Shown here in pieces: positions 44,360 to 54,688 of a DNA stretch of 64,000 nt. Within the stretch, counting starts at the first letter, position 1. The number at the start of each line of letters is the position of its first letter. The notes beneath the pieces were generated by a model that was not told the origin of the DNA, searched no databases, and saw only the letters and a program-made list of their open reading frames with translations. This DNA comes from Cristatella mucedo (taxonomy: Eukaryota; Bryozoa; Phylactolaemata; Cristatellidae). A program made the translations under genes and the position numbers. The stretch spans positions 251,001 through 315,000 of the forward strand of contig WPIO01000176.1 in NCBI GenBank assembly GCA_009760855.2. The letters are read 5' to 3'.

Positions 44360-45780
44360 ATGGCAACAAAAACCGATAAGAAGGGTCCTGTCTCGGCTGT
44401 CCAAGTTTTTGGAAGAAAGGTAAGTTGAGTTAATGTGGACCAGATTCCAGCGACACCTTACGCAAACTGTTCACATGTCGAACTCAAATGTTGATTCGCT
44501 GTATGTGTGTTTCTTCCAAAACGTTAATGTGATGCCACAGCATATCAACTTCGTGAGCAGACTCCTTGTCAGATGTCATGATAGTACAACTGCATTAGTT
44601 GTTTCTTATTGTAGAAGACCGCAACTGCTGTAGCACACTGCAAACGAGGCAACGGCCTCATCAAAGTGAACGGTCGGCCTCTTGATCTGGTTGAACCACA
44701 GACACTGCGTTACAAGTTACTCGAGCCTGTGCTGTTGCTGGGAAAAGAGCGATTCGCTGGAGTTGACATCCGTGTTCGCGTTCGTGGTGGTGGCCATGTT
44801 GCTCAGGTTTATGCCATCCGTCAGGCGATATCCAAGTCACTAGTTGCTTATTACCAGAAATGTACGTATCTTTATTTTGCTTGTGGTCAATAGTTACATT
44901 ACTGCTATTGATTAATTTTGCAGGGTTGCAGTTGGTATTGAATTTGATATGTTGTTGCGACTGATATTAGCCTGTCGTAGGTTCATTATGCTTGTTCAAC
45001 TTTTTTATGAATAGGATTTTGGGTTCACTTCGTACCCGACCACCCTAGGCAATCAGTAGTGTCAACAGTTGCTGTCTCCTGTTTTAACTCATTAATTTCT
45101 TTGGAACGTTGTGTAGATGGTTATTGATAAATGACCAGGTGTTTGCTATTGATAGATAATATTACTAAGAATACATTTTGGTAAACAAAAAAGTTAGGCT
45201 TGTTATAGGTCTTTATTGCTGAAGTGCATAGGCTGCATGTGTTAGGTAATGGATGTATTAATCATTCTAGCTTCAGTAGGTTCTACTTGCTAAAATTAAA
45301 TATAAAAGCTGGTGCAGTCATGAACATCAAGATCTTATTGGAAAGACAAGTTTGGAAGCAAAATTTAGCCTTGGACTTGACCAAGGATGCTTGTCATGGT
45401 ATCCCAACCGCATCCTCCCGTGAGCTAGTAGTTATTATGGCCCACCGGGTATGATGGTTGCTCTTCACGACCTTATTAATAGGTCACGGGCTCGAATCTT
45501 GCTGTCGATGGTCCTTTATAGCCTCTGCACGAGGTGCTGATAGCCATTCAGACTCTTATGCCGCTATACAAAACAGGCTGTTAAATCAGCTGATATATAT
45601 TTGTTCATATTTTACGTGTGCATTTTTATTTTAGATGTTGATGAGGCCTCCAAAAAGGAAATTAAAGACATCCTTGCATCGTATGACAAGGCTCTGCTAG
45701 TTGCTGATCCTCGTCGCTGTGAACCCAAGAAGTTCGGTGGACCTGGTGCTCGTGCCAAGTACCAGAAATCATACCGTTAA
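44360..45780 (+). CDS. RPS16: 40S ribosomal protein S16 (uS9), 3 coding exons
   Basis: Structural protein of the small ribosomal subunit; its C-terminal tail reaches the decoding-site tRNA. Coding exons are 44360-44419, 44615-44861 and 45635-45780 (60, 247 and 146 nt), giving 150 residues against about 146 in mammals; the extra residues are at the N-terminus ([10 protein letters not shown]). Seen directly: [19 protein letters not shown], the KVNGRPL loop, [15 protein letters not shown], the glycine-rich [21 protein letters not shown], and the family-typical C-terminus ending KYQKSYR. Introns are GT-AG (GTAAGT at 44420, GTACGT at 44862). A TTGCTTGTAG acceptor lies one base before the ATG, so an upstream non-coding exon is expected, as is common for ribosomal protein genes. 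Intron 2 carries a SINE-2. The frame is fully intact. It lies head to head with ARPC1. Confidence 0.98.
45432..45600 (+). mobile_element. SINE-2 in RPS16 intron 2
   Basis: TATGGCCCACCGGGTATGATG head, GGGCTCGAATCTTGCTG B-box region, GCTGATAGCC body and CAGGCTGTTAAATCAGCTG end. It ends 34 bp before the exon 3 acceptor. Confidence 0.8.
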
Positions 45781-45815
45781 TTGTGTTACAGTATTGCTGC
45801 TAATGTCATCTTGGC

Positions 45816-45821
45816 AATAAA
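45816..45821 (+). terminator. RPS16 polyadenylation signal
   Basis: AATAAA lies 36 bp after the RPS16 stop codon, giving the very short 3' UTR typical of ribosomal protein genes. A GT-rich stretch (cggtgtgagcctttgattgt) follows and fits a downstream element. Confidence 0.85.
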
Positions 45822-46499
45822 ATTCTCGGTGTGAGCCTTTGATTGTTTCCTTGAATTGTATCGTGTGATACATGTATCTTAGTGAGCCTTCAGAGGTGCC
45901 AGGCAAGCTTAAAGGTTTAAAATAATGATAATAGGACAGCTATTGATATTAGATGTTATAAGACAGCTATTGTTTAAGTAATAGTACTTAATTGTAGTCA
46001 TGCTTACCACTTGTACTATCAGCACTATTAGGTCTCTAAATAAGTGCAGCTAATAAAAATAATATAGTTTAATAATTGTTTAATAGTTTATAATAATGAT
46101 ATGTTTGCTGAATCTGTTTTTCGATAAATGTCACAATCATAAGACAAGATTAGGTGGCAGATTAGATTTTACTTAGTGATATAATTAGGTAGGGTATTTT
46201 AATAGTTTTCTGCTGACTGGTGTGGGGGCAAGATAAGCACTGATATTAATGGCTTGTAGAGCGAAGTTGTCGAGACCCCCAACTAGATGCTGTGCTCTTC
46301 TCGTCAAATTGGCCATTGTTAGCTAAACGAGGTTTTAGTGAGCCTATGTTAGGTGGATGTTGCTCTTCCAGCCTAACTTGGGTTAGATGAAATATCACAA
46401 TCCACTCCCAATTGGGCTAGCAACGACCCGACGTAGGCGTAGACCCATACCCCTGATCTCACGACCTGAGTTGAGTCCGTACACTTAAAACTAGATAGT

Positions 46500-49080
46500 T
46501 TCCGGTTTTTCCCAGGCCGCTGCCGCGAATTGCCCTCGCATGTACGTTCAAGATTGGTTGATAGGACGCGTTGCACTTTTTATACAGCACTGTTACAGCA
46601 TACAAAGCACTCAAGAAAAATACGACCTCCCATCAGCTTTGTTTGTAATTGTAACAGACAATCGTAGATTGCTGTATTTTTGCCGTCGATTGCAATAGAT
46701 TGCGCAAGGTTGAACCCGAAAAAGGACAGCATATTCGCACCACAGTGAGCGTTATGTAGTAGGATTTTAACTAATTTAAACACCAAAAAAACATTGTAAC
46801 ATTTTAACCTAATTTAAACAGCCAATTTCCAGCAAATTTGAACCAGATTGCTGCAGAAACCGGACCTTTGCCATGCATTGCCCTCGATTGTGCCTTTGTC
46901 GATTGTATAAAAGGATGTGGCTGCACTTTTAATGCAGTATGGTGCAATTCGCAAGAAAATTTGGAGCTTCTCAGCAACTGTCGGTGCATTTGTAACTGTC
47001 CGTTATGGATTGGTGTATTTCCCCGGGCCATTGCCTTGGGTTGCCGTAGATTGAATGCGTACCAAGGGTGAAAATTATGCACACACACGACATGTTATGG
47101 TGGAATGAGAGTTGCAGTTTATTGCAGCCAATCTTGTCGATTTTCCACGGATTTCGCTATCGGCCCCTACGATTGCTTTCGATTGCCGTGCATTGCTGAC
47201 AGTTAGCAAACAAAGCATCTTGAAAGTTCCACTGTTTTACTGTGGACGCAGCGTAATGTTATGGGTAATGGCAGTTGAGGCTTCTGCCCTGCCAATTCCT
47301 CTTCAATTCGTCGGGAATTGGGGTATTGGCCCAGGAAATTGCTGTCGATTGCCGTTCATTGCTCGCGATTGTATGTGCAGGATTGGTTGAAAGGATTTGA
47401 TTGTGCTCTCAACACAGTGGTCTGTGACAGGTAAGATATATTTGATCTTGGCCCAGTCACTTTCCAGTGATTTGCGATGGACCATAATGGATTGCCGTAT
47501 TTGCCCGGGCCATTGCCGTCTGTTGCCATGAATTACCCAAGATTGATCGGTCAGAGCTGGTTGAAAGTATGTGTGCACGCAGTGAGATGTTATGTGGAAT
47601 GAGAATTAGAACTTGGTGCAGCCGATTTCTCGTCGATTTGCCAGGATTTTGGTATTGGTCCATGCGTTTGCTGTCAATTGCCGTGTATTGTTGACAATTT
47701 GCGTGCAAAATAGCTTGGAAGTCCTACGCTTTCCCTTTTAGCACAAAGAAATTGAAATGCGATGACAATCGGCACTTCGTGCAGCCAATTTAGTGCCAAC
47801 CTGCCACGGATTGGAGTGGATTGCTACTTCGAGCCGAGCCGTTGCCGTAGATTGCCATGTATTGCCCGAGATTGTACGAGCGTAATTGCTTAAAATGAGG
47901 TGGTTGTTTTTAACCAGTGTCCTTTGTAACATACATTAAAAATTGAAGCATTGCGAAACCGATTTCAGGGCATTTGCATCAGATTGCTGTCAATTGAGGT
48001 ATTGGCCTGGCCATTGCAGTCGATTGCAGTGCATTGCTGCGAATGTTAGAGGCGATTGTAGTGAAATTGTGGGATTACACAATAACCAAACATTAGAGCA
48101 ATGTGCAATCACTATTCGAGCTTAAAGTGTACGTATTCTGGTCGTTTTTCGACGGGTGGCTGTGCATTGACGTACTGGCCCGGGCAGTTATAGTCGATTG
48201 CAGTGCATTGCTGCAAAATGGCCGAGACAATTACAGTGAAGTTATGCAAGTACAAAATAACCGAAGAGTAGAGCAGCGTGAAATCATAATGAGAGCTTCT
48301 AGTGTACGCATTCCGATCGCTGTGTAGCAGATTGCAGCGGATTGAGGTGGATTCCCGTATGGGACCGGGTCGTTGCAGAATTCACTGCATGAGAACGCGT
48401 GAGCACAGTGGAGCGAAATTTTGTGGATGCACTTTGAACTGAGTCTAGTCCTATATGCAATGTCAATTACTGCTTTGCGATGGCGATTTGAGGACGATTT
48501 GCAGTGGAACAGAGTGAATTGCTGTAGTTTTCCAGGTATTTCAGGCGATTGTCGCCCATTGCCAAAGTGGTTGCACACTGTTTTTTTATTTTACATGGTT
48601 GCGTACACCGCACGGTGCACTTTTATATGCAATAAAACTGGAGCTCGGCGCAATGTATTTCGTTTTTTTTTATTCGGTGGATTCAGTGGATTTAAGTAGA
48701 CTGCAACATTGGCCCGTGCTTCTGCAGTCGATTGCTGCGCATTGCACGAGAACGGCCTTGCCAATGCGAGTGAAATTTTTTGAATGCAATCGTCGCTGTC
48801 ATGCGTAATCAAAAAAGGAGCTTTTCGATCAGGATTTCTTTCGTTGCACGGTGGATTGCGGTCTTGGCCCTGGGCCAGTGCAATCTTATTTCAGTGGACT
48901 TCGTGAGAACGCGTGAGAAAGCTGAATCGCAAGAAACTGTCTGGGTGCATTGTGCGTGCAGCGTGTAGCGTAGTTTGATAGTCCAGACTTTGTGGAGCTG
49001 TTCGCAGCAGATTTGTGGTGGATTTGACGAGAGCTAGAATGGATTCCGGTACATGGGTCCGGCGTCAAAGCTCATCTGCA
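46500..49080. repeat. Diverged tandem satellite, period ~170 bp, ~15 units
   Basis: A GGCCCGGGCCATTGCCGTCG-type block recurs at 46511, 46681, 46868, 47021, 47161, 47328, 47503, 47657, 47832, 48004, 48177, 48362, 48530, 48711, 48866 and 49056. The mean step is about 170 bp. Many GATTGC/CATTGC words fill each unit, together with GGTTGAAAGGATGTG and GTGATGTTATGGAATGAGA blocks. Units are strongly diverged. The short frames inside are shadows. Confidence 0.75.
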
Positions 49081-49082
49081 TT

Positions 49083-49345
49083 TCGCAACGACAACTACTC
49101 TCCTACTGCCGACTATGGCACATCCTTTTCAGCGGGTCCTGAGCTGCTACTTCTACGCTACTCACTACCTCAACTGCTCTCCTGACTCTGCTGTGCTTCC
49201 CACTTTCTCTTTGTTGCGTGAGACGAAGTCTGTTGGCTACCAAATGCGTACCGAAAGCCGCTTAGGCTGTGAGTGCGCTATACAAAACTCTCCCGCGTAA
49301 CATCCACATGGTCTTTATGACTTTGTGGAGTTACAGACGAAGATA
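49083..49345 (+). mobile_element. LINE-B 3' end
   Basis: FRNDNYSPTADYG remnant then the 3' UTR (CTACCAAATGCGTACCGAAA, GAGTGCGCTATACAAAACTC, CTTTGTGGAGTTACAGACG). It begins exactly where the ~170-bp array stops and runs into the first exon of the unidentified plus-strand gene. Confidence 0.8.
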
Positions 49346-52300
49346 CATTTACATTTTGCGAAGCGACATGAAATTTCGTGGACAGATAAATTTGAACGCG
49401 TACTTCAATATCAGCGAAAAATTCTAGCTCGGCAACGCTTACGTGTGGTCGCTGCTAGCCTAATTAGAGAGGATTACGGTAATTCGTCGAACCCGCCTCA
49501 CTTGAGCATGGTACCATGCTTTATCATTAACTCTTCGTCCTGCTCTAGCAGTCAGTGGTCAAGTGCCTAATGGAGATACCGTAGTTGTATGGCTTTATAC
49601 TTTATAAGGGAATTTTTACGTTAGGGGTTTTTCAGCTAGTATGACGAAATAATTGCGTGTTAGCGTTATCTTGTCAATGTCGCTCTTTACCTGTTTAAAT
49701 TGATGCTTTCAGCTATGTACTAGAACTAAACAAGATCGTCTGTGTACTTCACTCAAGTCAGTTGGTCAAAAAAGTAGATTATGCTGGCCGTTATAGCCCA
49801 GGAGGTAGGGTGCTCGCTCTTCACGACCGCGGTCATAATAATAATAATACATTTGACAAAGCTGGTGACATTATCAACTCAAATCGACTTTCACATCTAT
49901 CTGGCTTGCGGAGGTCACTTCGCATTCTTGCGCTTACTATCCTACATATCTGATATCGTTGTCCAGAGACTAATCTCGCTCTTCCACTACCGGCAGTTTT
50001 GTTGCTACTCTTTTTTTTGCTAATTTAAGTTCATCTGATTCTCGAGATTGCAGCTGGTATGCGCCGAAAGTTAAGTGACTCGCTGCTTCCGGCTTCCGCA
50101 GCCACTGCCACTTCTGCAGCTACTTCCGCTTCCGCAGTCACTTCCGCTTTCATTGACTGAGCAGCATTTAACGCTCAAGTTTGATCAAATGGTGGCAACG
50201 GCCACTATCAAGCAGCATTCGCTCTCAGTGCTGCTATCCCCTTAGCAATTTCAGCTCAAACTCATTTCTCTTTCTTGAAGTTTGACCATGTTGAAACGAA
50301 CCTCTTTCAAGCGTAAACTAATGAAAAAATGTATTACGAGGTATTTGCATTGGCAGTAGAATGCCAGGGAAAGAAACTTGAGTTGATTTTATGCAACTTC
50401 ACTTAAGCAACTCCTTCCTTTCTGTGTTTCCTCGACAGCAGCAGCAGACCTGATCCGTCAGCCGTCTGTACGGCACATTGTTGCTGGCGCGACTGCGACT
50501 ATGCTGCAGAATGGTAAACAAATCGTTCTGCTTTTTCGCTTCCGTCTCTCGTGCATGTTGAGAGTGACGCTCGGCTGCGCACGCATCTGTTACGCTCTGG
50601 TTTCAACGAGCCCTCCTGCACAAGTCATTTTCATGCGCGCTTTGCACGATTGCACTGGCGGGAATCAATGCGCAATGTTATAGTTCCGAGGTATTACTAA
50701 CCAACGGCCCTGGGTGACTTCTTTTGGGCGTCTGCATGCACGTCTAGGCGGAGCTGATTTATGGCGTTATAATAACAAACAGGATTTCTCGCTTTTGCAT
50801 GCTTGCCCAAGCACAATAATTGTCATTGGCTGTTTGTTGGACTCTCTTGCGAAACGTCGTGGAACTTTATTTTCCGAAATACCTGGTCATGGTAAAGCAA
50901 ATTTAATCAACCGGAATCCAATTTTTCTCGAGTCATGTGCAGTAAGCAGAGCACTTCGAATTCACCCCAATGTGTGAAGTTTTAGCCGAGTTATGGATTT
51001 TACAAAGCACAGTGCTACACTGGAAATGAAGCTGTATTAAAATCACAAGAATGTACCTTCACAAGCTTCACGCAGATACCTTGATTTATCACACTTGCAT
51101 ACTGACCCTGTGCATGTTCTTTGCAATTCTTGTTGTCATTGAGCGTGCTACCACTAACGATTCGATCATGCTACCTTTGCAGCATATATATATATATATA
51201 TAGTGCCTAGAAAGAGATTGAGTTTTCTGAGGGCACTATAACAATGTATCATTATTTTTATTGTTATCAAGATTCGACAAGTTTGGATACAAGTCGCATG
51301 TTATGCAGATATCGGTACATTTTTGTTTGTTGATACGTTGCTTTCGATTTACATACGCGTTAGGCATGATTTGCATAATCATTTTTGCTTTTACTCGGAA
51401 GTCGTCAAATATTCCGATCCCATTTCTAACATACTTGCCTTTTGTGAGTACCCTACACAAATATATAGTTGTTGAGCAAATTTCGTAAATATTTTCCCGA
51501 CATTCCCCCTTCAACGCGGTCAGTCAAAGAGCGGTCAGAGGTCAGAGCAAGTCAAAGGGTGGTCAAAGGTCAGAGTCGGTCAATGTGCTTAGCCGGTGGC
51601 GCGCCTACTACGGCATTCAGCATCCAGGGGCTTCTCTAGAGCAGGATTTTGATCGCTATCTTTTTTTGACGTTTCAAAGCCGCTGGAGTGACCCACCTTC
51701 AGAACACACTGGTACTACTAGAGGTGATCGTTTCCGGACGGTAACCGTCGTATTTGAGGAGGCGATACTTTTTAAGCGACTCCGGAAGAGAAATTTTTGA
51801 ACTCATCTAAAGAGCACAAGCTGAGCTGTAGCTGGCTTTCGGCTCAGCCGGTACTCTTCAAGTTTGCATGCCGATTTTTGCTTTAGACGAGTGCCAAAGC
51901 CCGAGTTAATGATGGGCTAAGCTTCTTCCAACCTACTTCCATCTTACTTCAAACCAGAGGCATTGAGGTATGGACAGGTTGCGATGGCTGAGGCTCGGAG
52001 CTGCCAGATACTTGACTAATTTAATGTACACTTTTATATCTTTTACATTATTTATTATTAATATTATTTGTGTACATTATTATACATTATTTACATTATT
52101 AAATAATGTAAGCACTTTTGCGGAAGCACCGCACACATTATTCTTGGCAGACCGCCTTTACGACTTTTATCAGGCTTGCATGTAATAATAATAATAACGC
52201 ACTTGATAAAGCTCCCTCAGAGAACTCAAATCTCTTTCTGGGTGCTTTGCATTTGCTGCAAAGGGAAACGCGATTGAATGCGACGCTCACGACAGATTAG

Positions 52301-54336
52301 CGTAGCAGCAGAGTTCCGCATCAGCTTTAAGCGCCTAATTGCACATGCCGGTAGGCCAGCAAGCAGTGATTTACAGAAGTCAAGACCATCTAAACGCTAT
52401 ATGAAGTAGATGCGTCTTTGCTTGTTTTTACAGGATATATTTTTTTAATTCAGTCGGGAATCTGGTTACCGGCTTTAGGAGCATGCAAACTAAAGTAATG
52501 GTCTCCAAATGATTCGTCTGCAAATGATTGGCAGACAAACGTAAGGCCGAAAGGGTGATCAAAAAGTCAACTTTAGCAAATGATTGTCAGTAGGTGACTG
52601 TCGCATAGGACGAATCGTACTCTTCCGCACGCTTGTAGCTCGTTCGCGTCAGTAACTTGCGGTACTAATTGAAATACACAGGCAATTGCCAGTTCTAAAA
52701 TTGGGTGTACTGGGCACGCCTGCTTCGCGAAGATTCACAATATTTCTCCGGAAGAGATTAGCATTTATTTTAGACGAGCTTAGTTGAGCCTCGAACGGAC
52801 CTCAAATCATTTGGAGACCATTTCTTTAGTTCGTATGCTCCTAATGCCTGGAACCTGACTCACAACTGACATCAAGATATCCTCTGACTAGTTGGCATGT
52901 AAAAACAAACAAAGCCGCATCTGTTTCTCACAGCGTTTGGAGGGTGCTTGTGAATGGTATGTAATAATAATGTCTGTCCTTGTCAATTTCTACTTTTATG
53001 TTCTTATGCTCGGAAACGTTGTGCATGCTATCACTAACCATTTGACACGCTTTCCTTACAGCTTTTGCTAAGTGCCTCAAAAAGATCAAGTTCTGCGAGG
53101 GTGCTGTAAAAATGATGATTATTTTAATTATTATTTTTCAAGAACACTGCCACTCACTACAAAAGAAGCAACACATATATATCTATCTATATACACACTC
53201 TATTGGGGCGCTTCACATGCGCCGCGGGGCTCGAGCCCACGACCTTGGGCAGACCTTGATCGGGGCGAGCACTTTAACTACTGGGCCAAACTAGCTTAGA
53301 CAACCTTGTAAAATCAAACACGGAGGTGCCCAGAGCCACCGGTTATTAGGTTACATCATCGGTCTATCGTAGCGTGCTCTGAATTATGCACAGGTATGCA
53401 TGTAAAGCAGGCGCACACAGGCACGATAAGACAAATTTAGCGTACGAAGGGAAAGCGCAGAAAGGAACACTCGTCGCTAAAAAATAACAAATTTATCAAT
53501 CTCCACATAATATGCGACTTATATCCACATTTTCGAATTTTTCGAACCTTTTCGAAGAGAAAGCGAAGTGGACAGCGCAGGCTCGCGTCCCAGCTGAAAC
53601 TTTAAAGATGCCTCGATCGATGTGTGCTTTTGCACGGTTGCCTAAGCCTTGCTTTCCGCCTTCATTGCACATTTTTTATTCCTTCTTTTACAGCGAGTTT
53701 GTAAAGCGGCTGTATAGAGATTTAATTCTCTTCGGGTGCTATGCATATGACTTGTGAATAATTTTACTATTATCAGTGCAGCAATGATCGACCTCTGCCG
53801 ATAAATAATTCACTATCAAAGTGAAGCTGCTTACAGACATCGCCATAACTGTAGGCTCTGGCCGCAAAGCTGCGACTCCCGCCTTGGTGAGCTTTTCTGA
53901 TTTTCTTAAACATTTATTACGATAATGCCGAGTAATTACAACCTGTCAAAGCTTCGCTGTTCAAACATGGAGCAGCAGCAGCAGCTCTGTGCATGACTGC
54001 GGCCTATGCCTTCGGTATGCCATGAACGGGTCGATTGGAAAATTAGACAATCGCGCAGAAGTATGCACTTTCAGGCTCGCTTAGAGCTCGTGGACTGAAT
54101 CCTCGTCTGTTGAACAGCTTGTAGGTTATGTATCAACGATTGCCATAGCGTCGGAGTCTTGCCGTCTAACGGTCTCGAGTCAAATCTGTAAAAGAAGATC
54201 AGAAAGTCAAGTTTCGCGTAAATTTAATTGCATTTTGCAGGACGAGGTGCATCGTTTAACCAGCGAAACCGACTCTGATGTCACTTGCGGAGGAAAGAGC
54301 GGGTCGTTCGAAGTCGAATTAGACCAGGAAATTTGA
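49337..54336 (+). CDS. Unidentified multi-exon gene, 3' part (4 exons)
   Basis: Function not recognised. Proposed exons: 49337-49478, 50439-50513, 53837-53886, 54241-54336 (stop TGA). Phases agree at all three junctions (1-1, 1-1, 0-0) and all introns are GT-AG; exon 2 has a fine pyrimidine tract (ctccttcctttctgtgtttc). The joined product has coding-like composition: an amphipathic, basic helix-like stretch (RHEISWTDKFERVLQYQRK, then ILARQRLRVVAASLIRED), a neutral segment (IRQPSVRHIVAGATATMLQ), a short linker (ITVGSGRKAATPAL) and an acidic Ser/Thr-rich C-terminus (DEVHRLTSETDSDV, FEVELDQEI). No ATG is visible, so 5' exons lie upstream, or the first exon begins inside the LINE-B end that precedes it. 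Exon 2 starts with CAGCAGCAGCAG, so tandem acceptors could vary the alanine count. It converges on the minus-strand gene that ends at 54689. Confidence 0.55.
49783..49850 (+). mobile_element. SINE-2 5' half fused to an (ATA)n run
   Basis: GGCCGTTATAGCCCAGGAGG, TAGGGTGCTCGCTCTTCACG then CGGTC followed at once by ATAATAATAATA; the B-box half is missing. Confidence 0.6.
51192..51265 (+). mobile_element. LINE-A tail fragment
   Basis: AGTGCCTAGAAAGAGATTGA, GAGGGCACTATAACAATG and ATT-type end, preceded by a (TA)n run. Confidence 0.75.
51520..51580. repeat. Cluster of GGTCA/GTCAAAG units
   Basis: Degenerate tandem copies of GGTCAGAG and GTCAAAG, including TGGTCAAAGGTCA (51560-51572), which matches a DR1 nuclear-receptor site. 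May be merely a minisatellite. Confidence 0.5.
52182..52545 (-). mobile_element. LINE-A 3' end, degraded
   Basis: ATT-type end, tail hairpin region, GCTGCAAAGGGAAACGCGAT and, further in, GGAGCATGCAAACTAAAG and GGTCTCCAAATGATT, the reverse of the APKAWN/SFGDL region. Confidence 0.65.
52785..53135 (+). mobile_element. LINE-A 3' end, degraded
   Basis: CTCAAATCATTTGGAGACCA, TTCGTATGCTCCTAATGCCT (C-terminal coding remnant), 3' UTR and a tail AAGATCAAGTTCTGCGAGGG with ATT-like end. Confidence 0.65.
53195..53300 (-). mobile_element. SINE-1
   Basis: Reverse strand: GTTTGGCCCAGTAGTTAAAG A-box region, GTGGGCTCGAGCCCCG B-box region and GCATGTGAAGCGCCCC tail start; 3' tail shortened. Confidence 0.75.
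53690..53770 (+). mobile_element. LINE-A or SINE-1 tail fragment
   Basis: TTGTAAAGCGGCTGTATAGA, GATTTAATTCTCTTCGGGTG, CTATGCATATGA; either family could supply it. Confidence 0.55.
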
Positions 54337-54688
54337 TGCTACCGAATCCGGAAGTAGCAGGAAAGGAAACAATCGGAACGAAGGAGAGAGTAAGTGAGGG
54401 CGGAAGAGGGGAGGCGGAGGCTAATGGCAGCAGCCCCTTTTAAACATGGCGACTGAGTATTTTGCGCCGTCGATTGATTTTAGTCGATCCGTACGACCGA
54501 GGTCGCGTTCAGCCTTTTAGGGTGACTGACCACGGCCGCGGATGGTCGCCCTAAGTAGAAGAAGGCAAAGAGGAAGGTAGAGAGTGGTGATTGAGTGAGA
54601 CGCTGGACTAACAGCAGACGGAAGGATCGACTTTGGGAACGCCTGCATCTTGTTGCATATCGGAAGTGGCGCAGACGCTGACCTTGAA

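Noticed and set aside
44420-44614. snoRNA in RPS16 intron 1
   Set aside because: Ribosomal protein introns often host snoRNAs, but I could not find paired C/D or H/ACA boxes.
46500-49080. CRISPR-like array
   Set aside because: Units are ~170 bp, diverged throughout, with no short conserved repeat separated by unique spacers.
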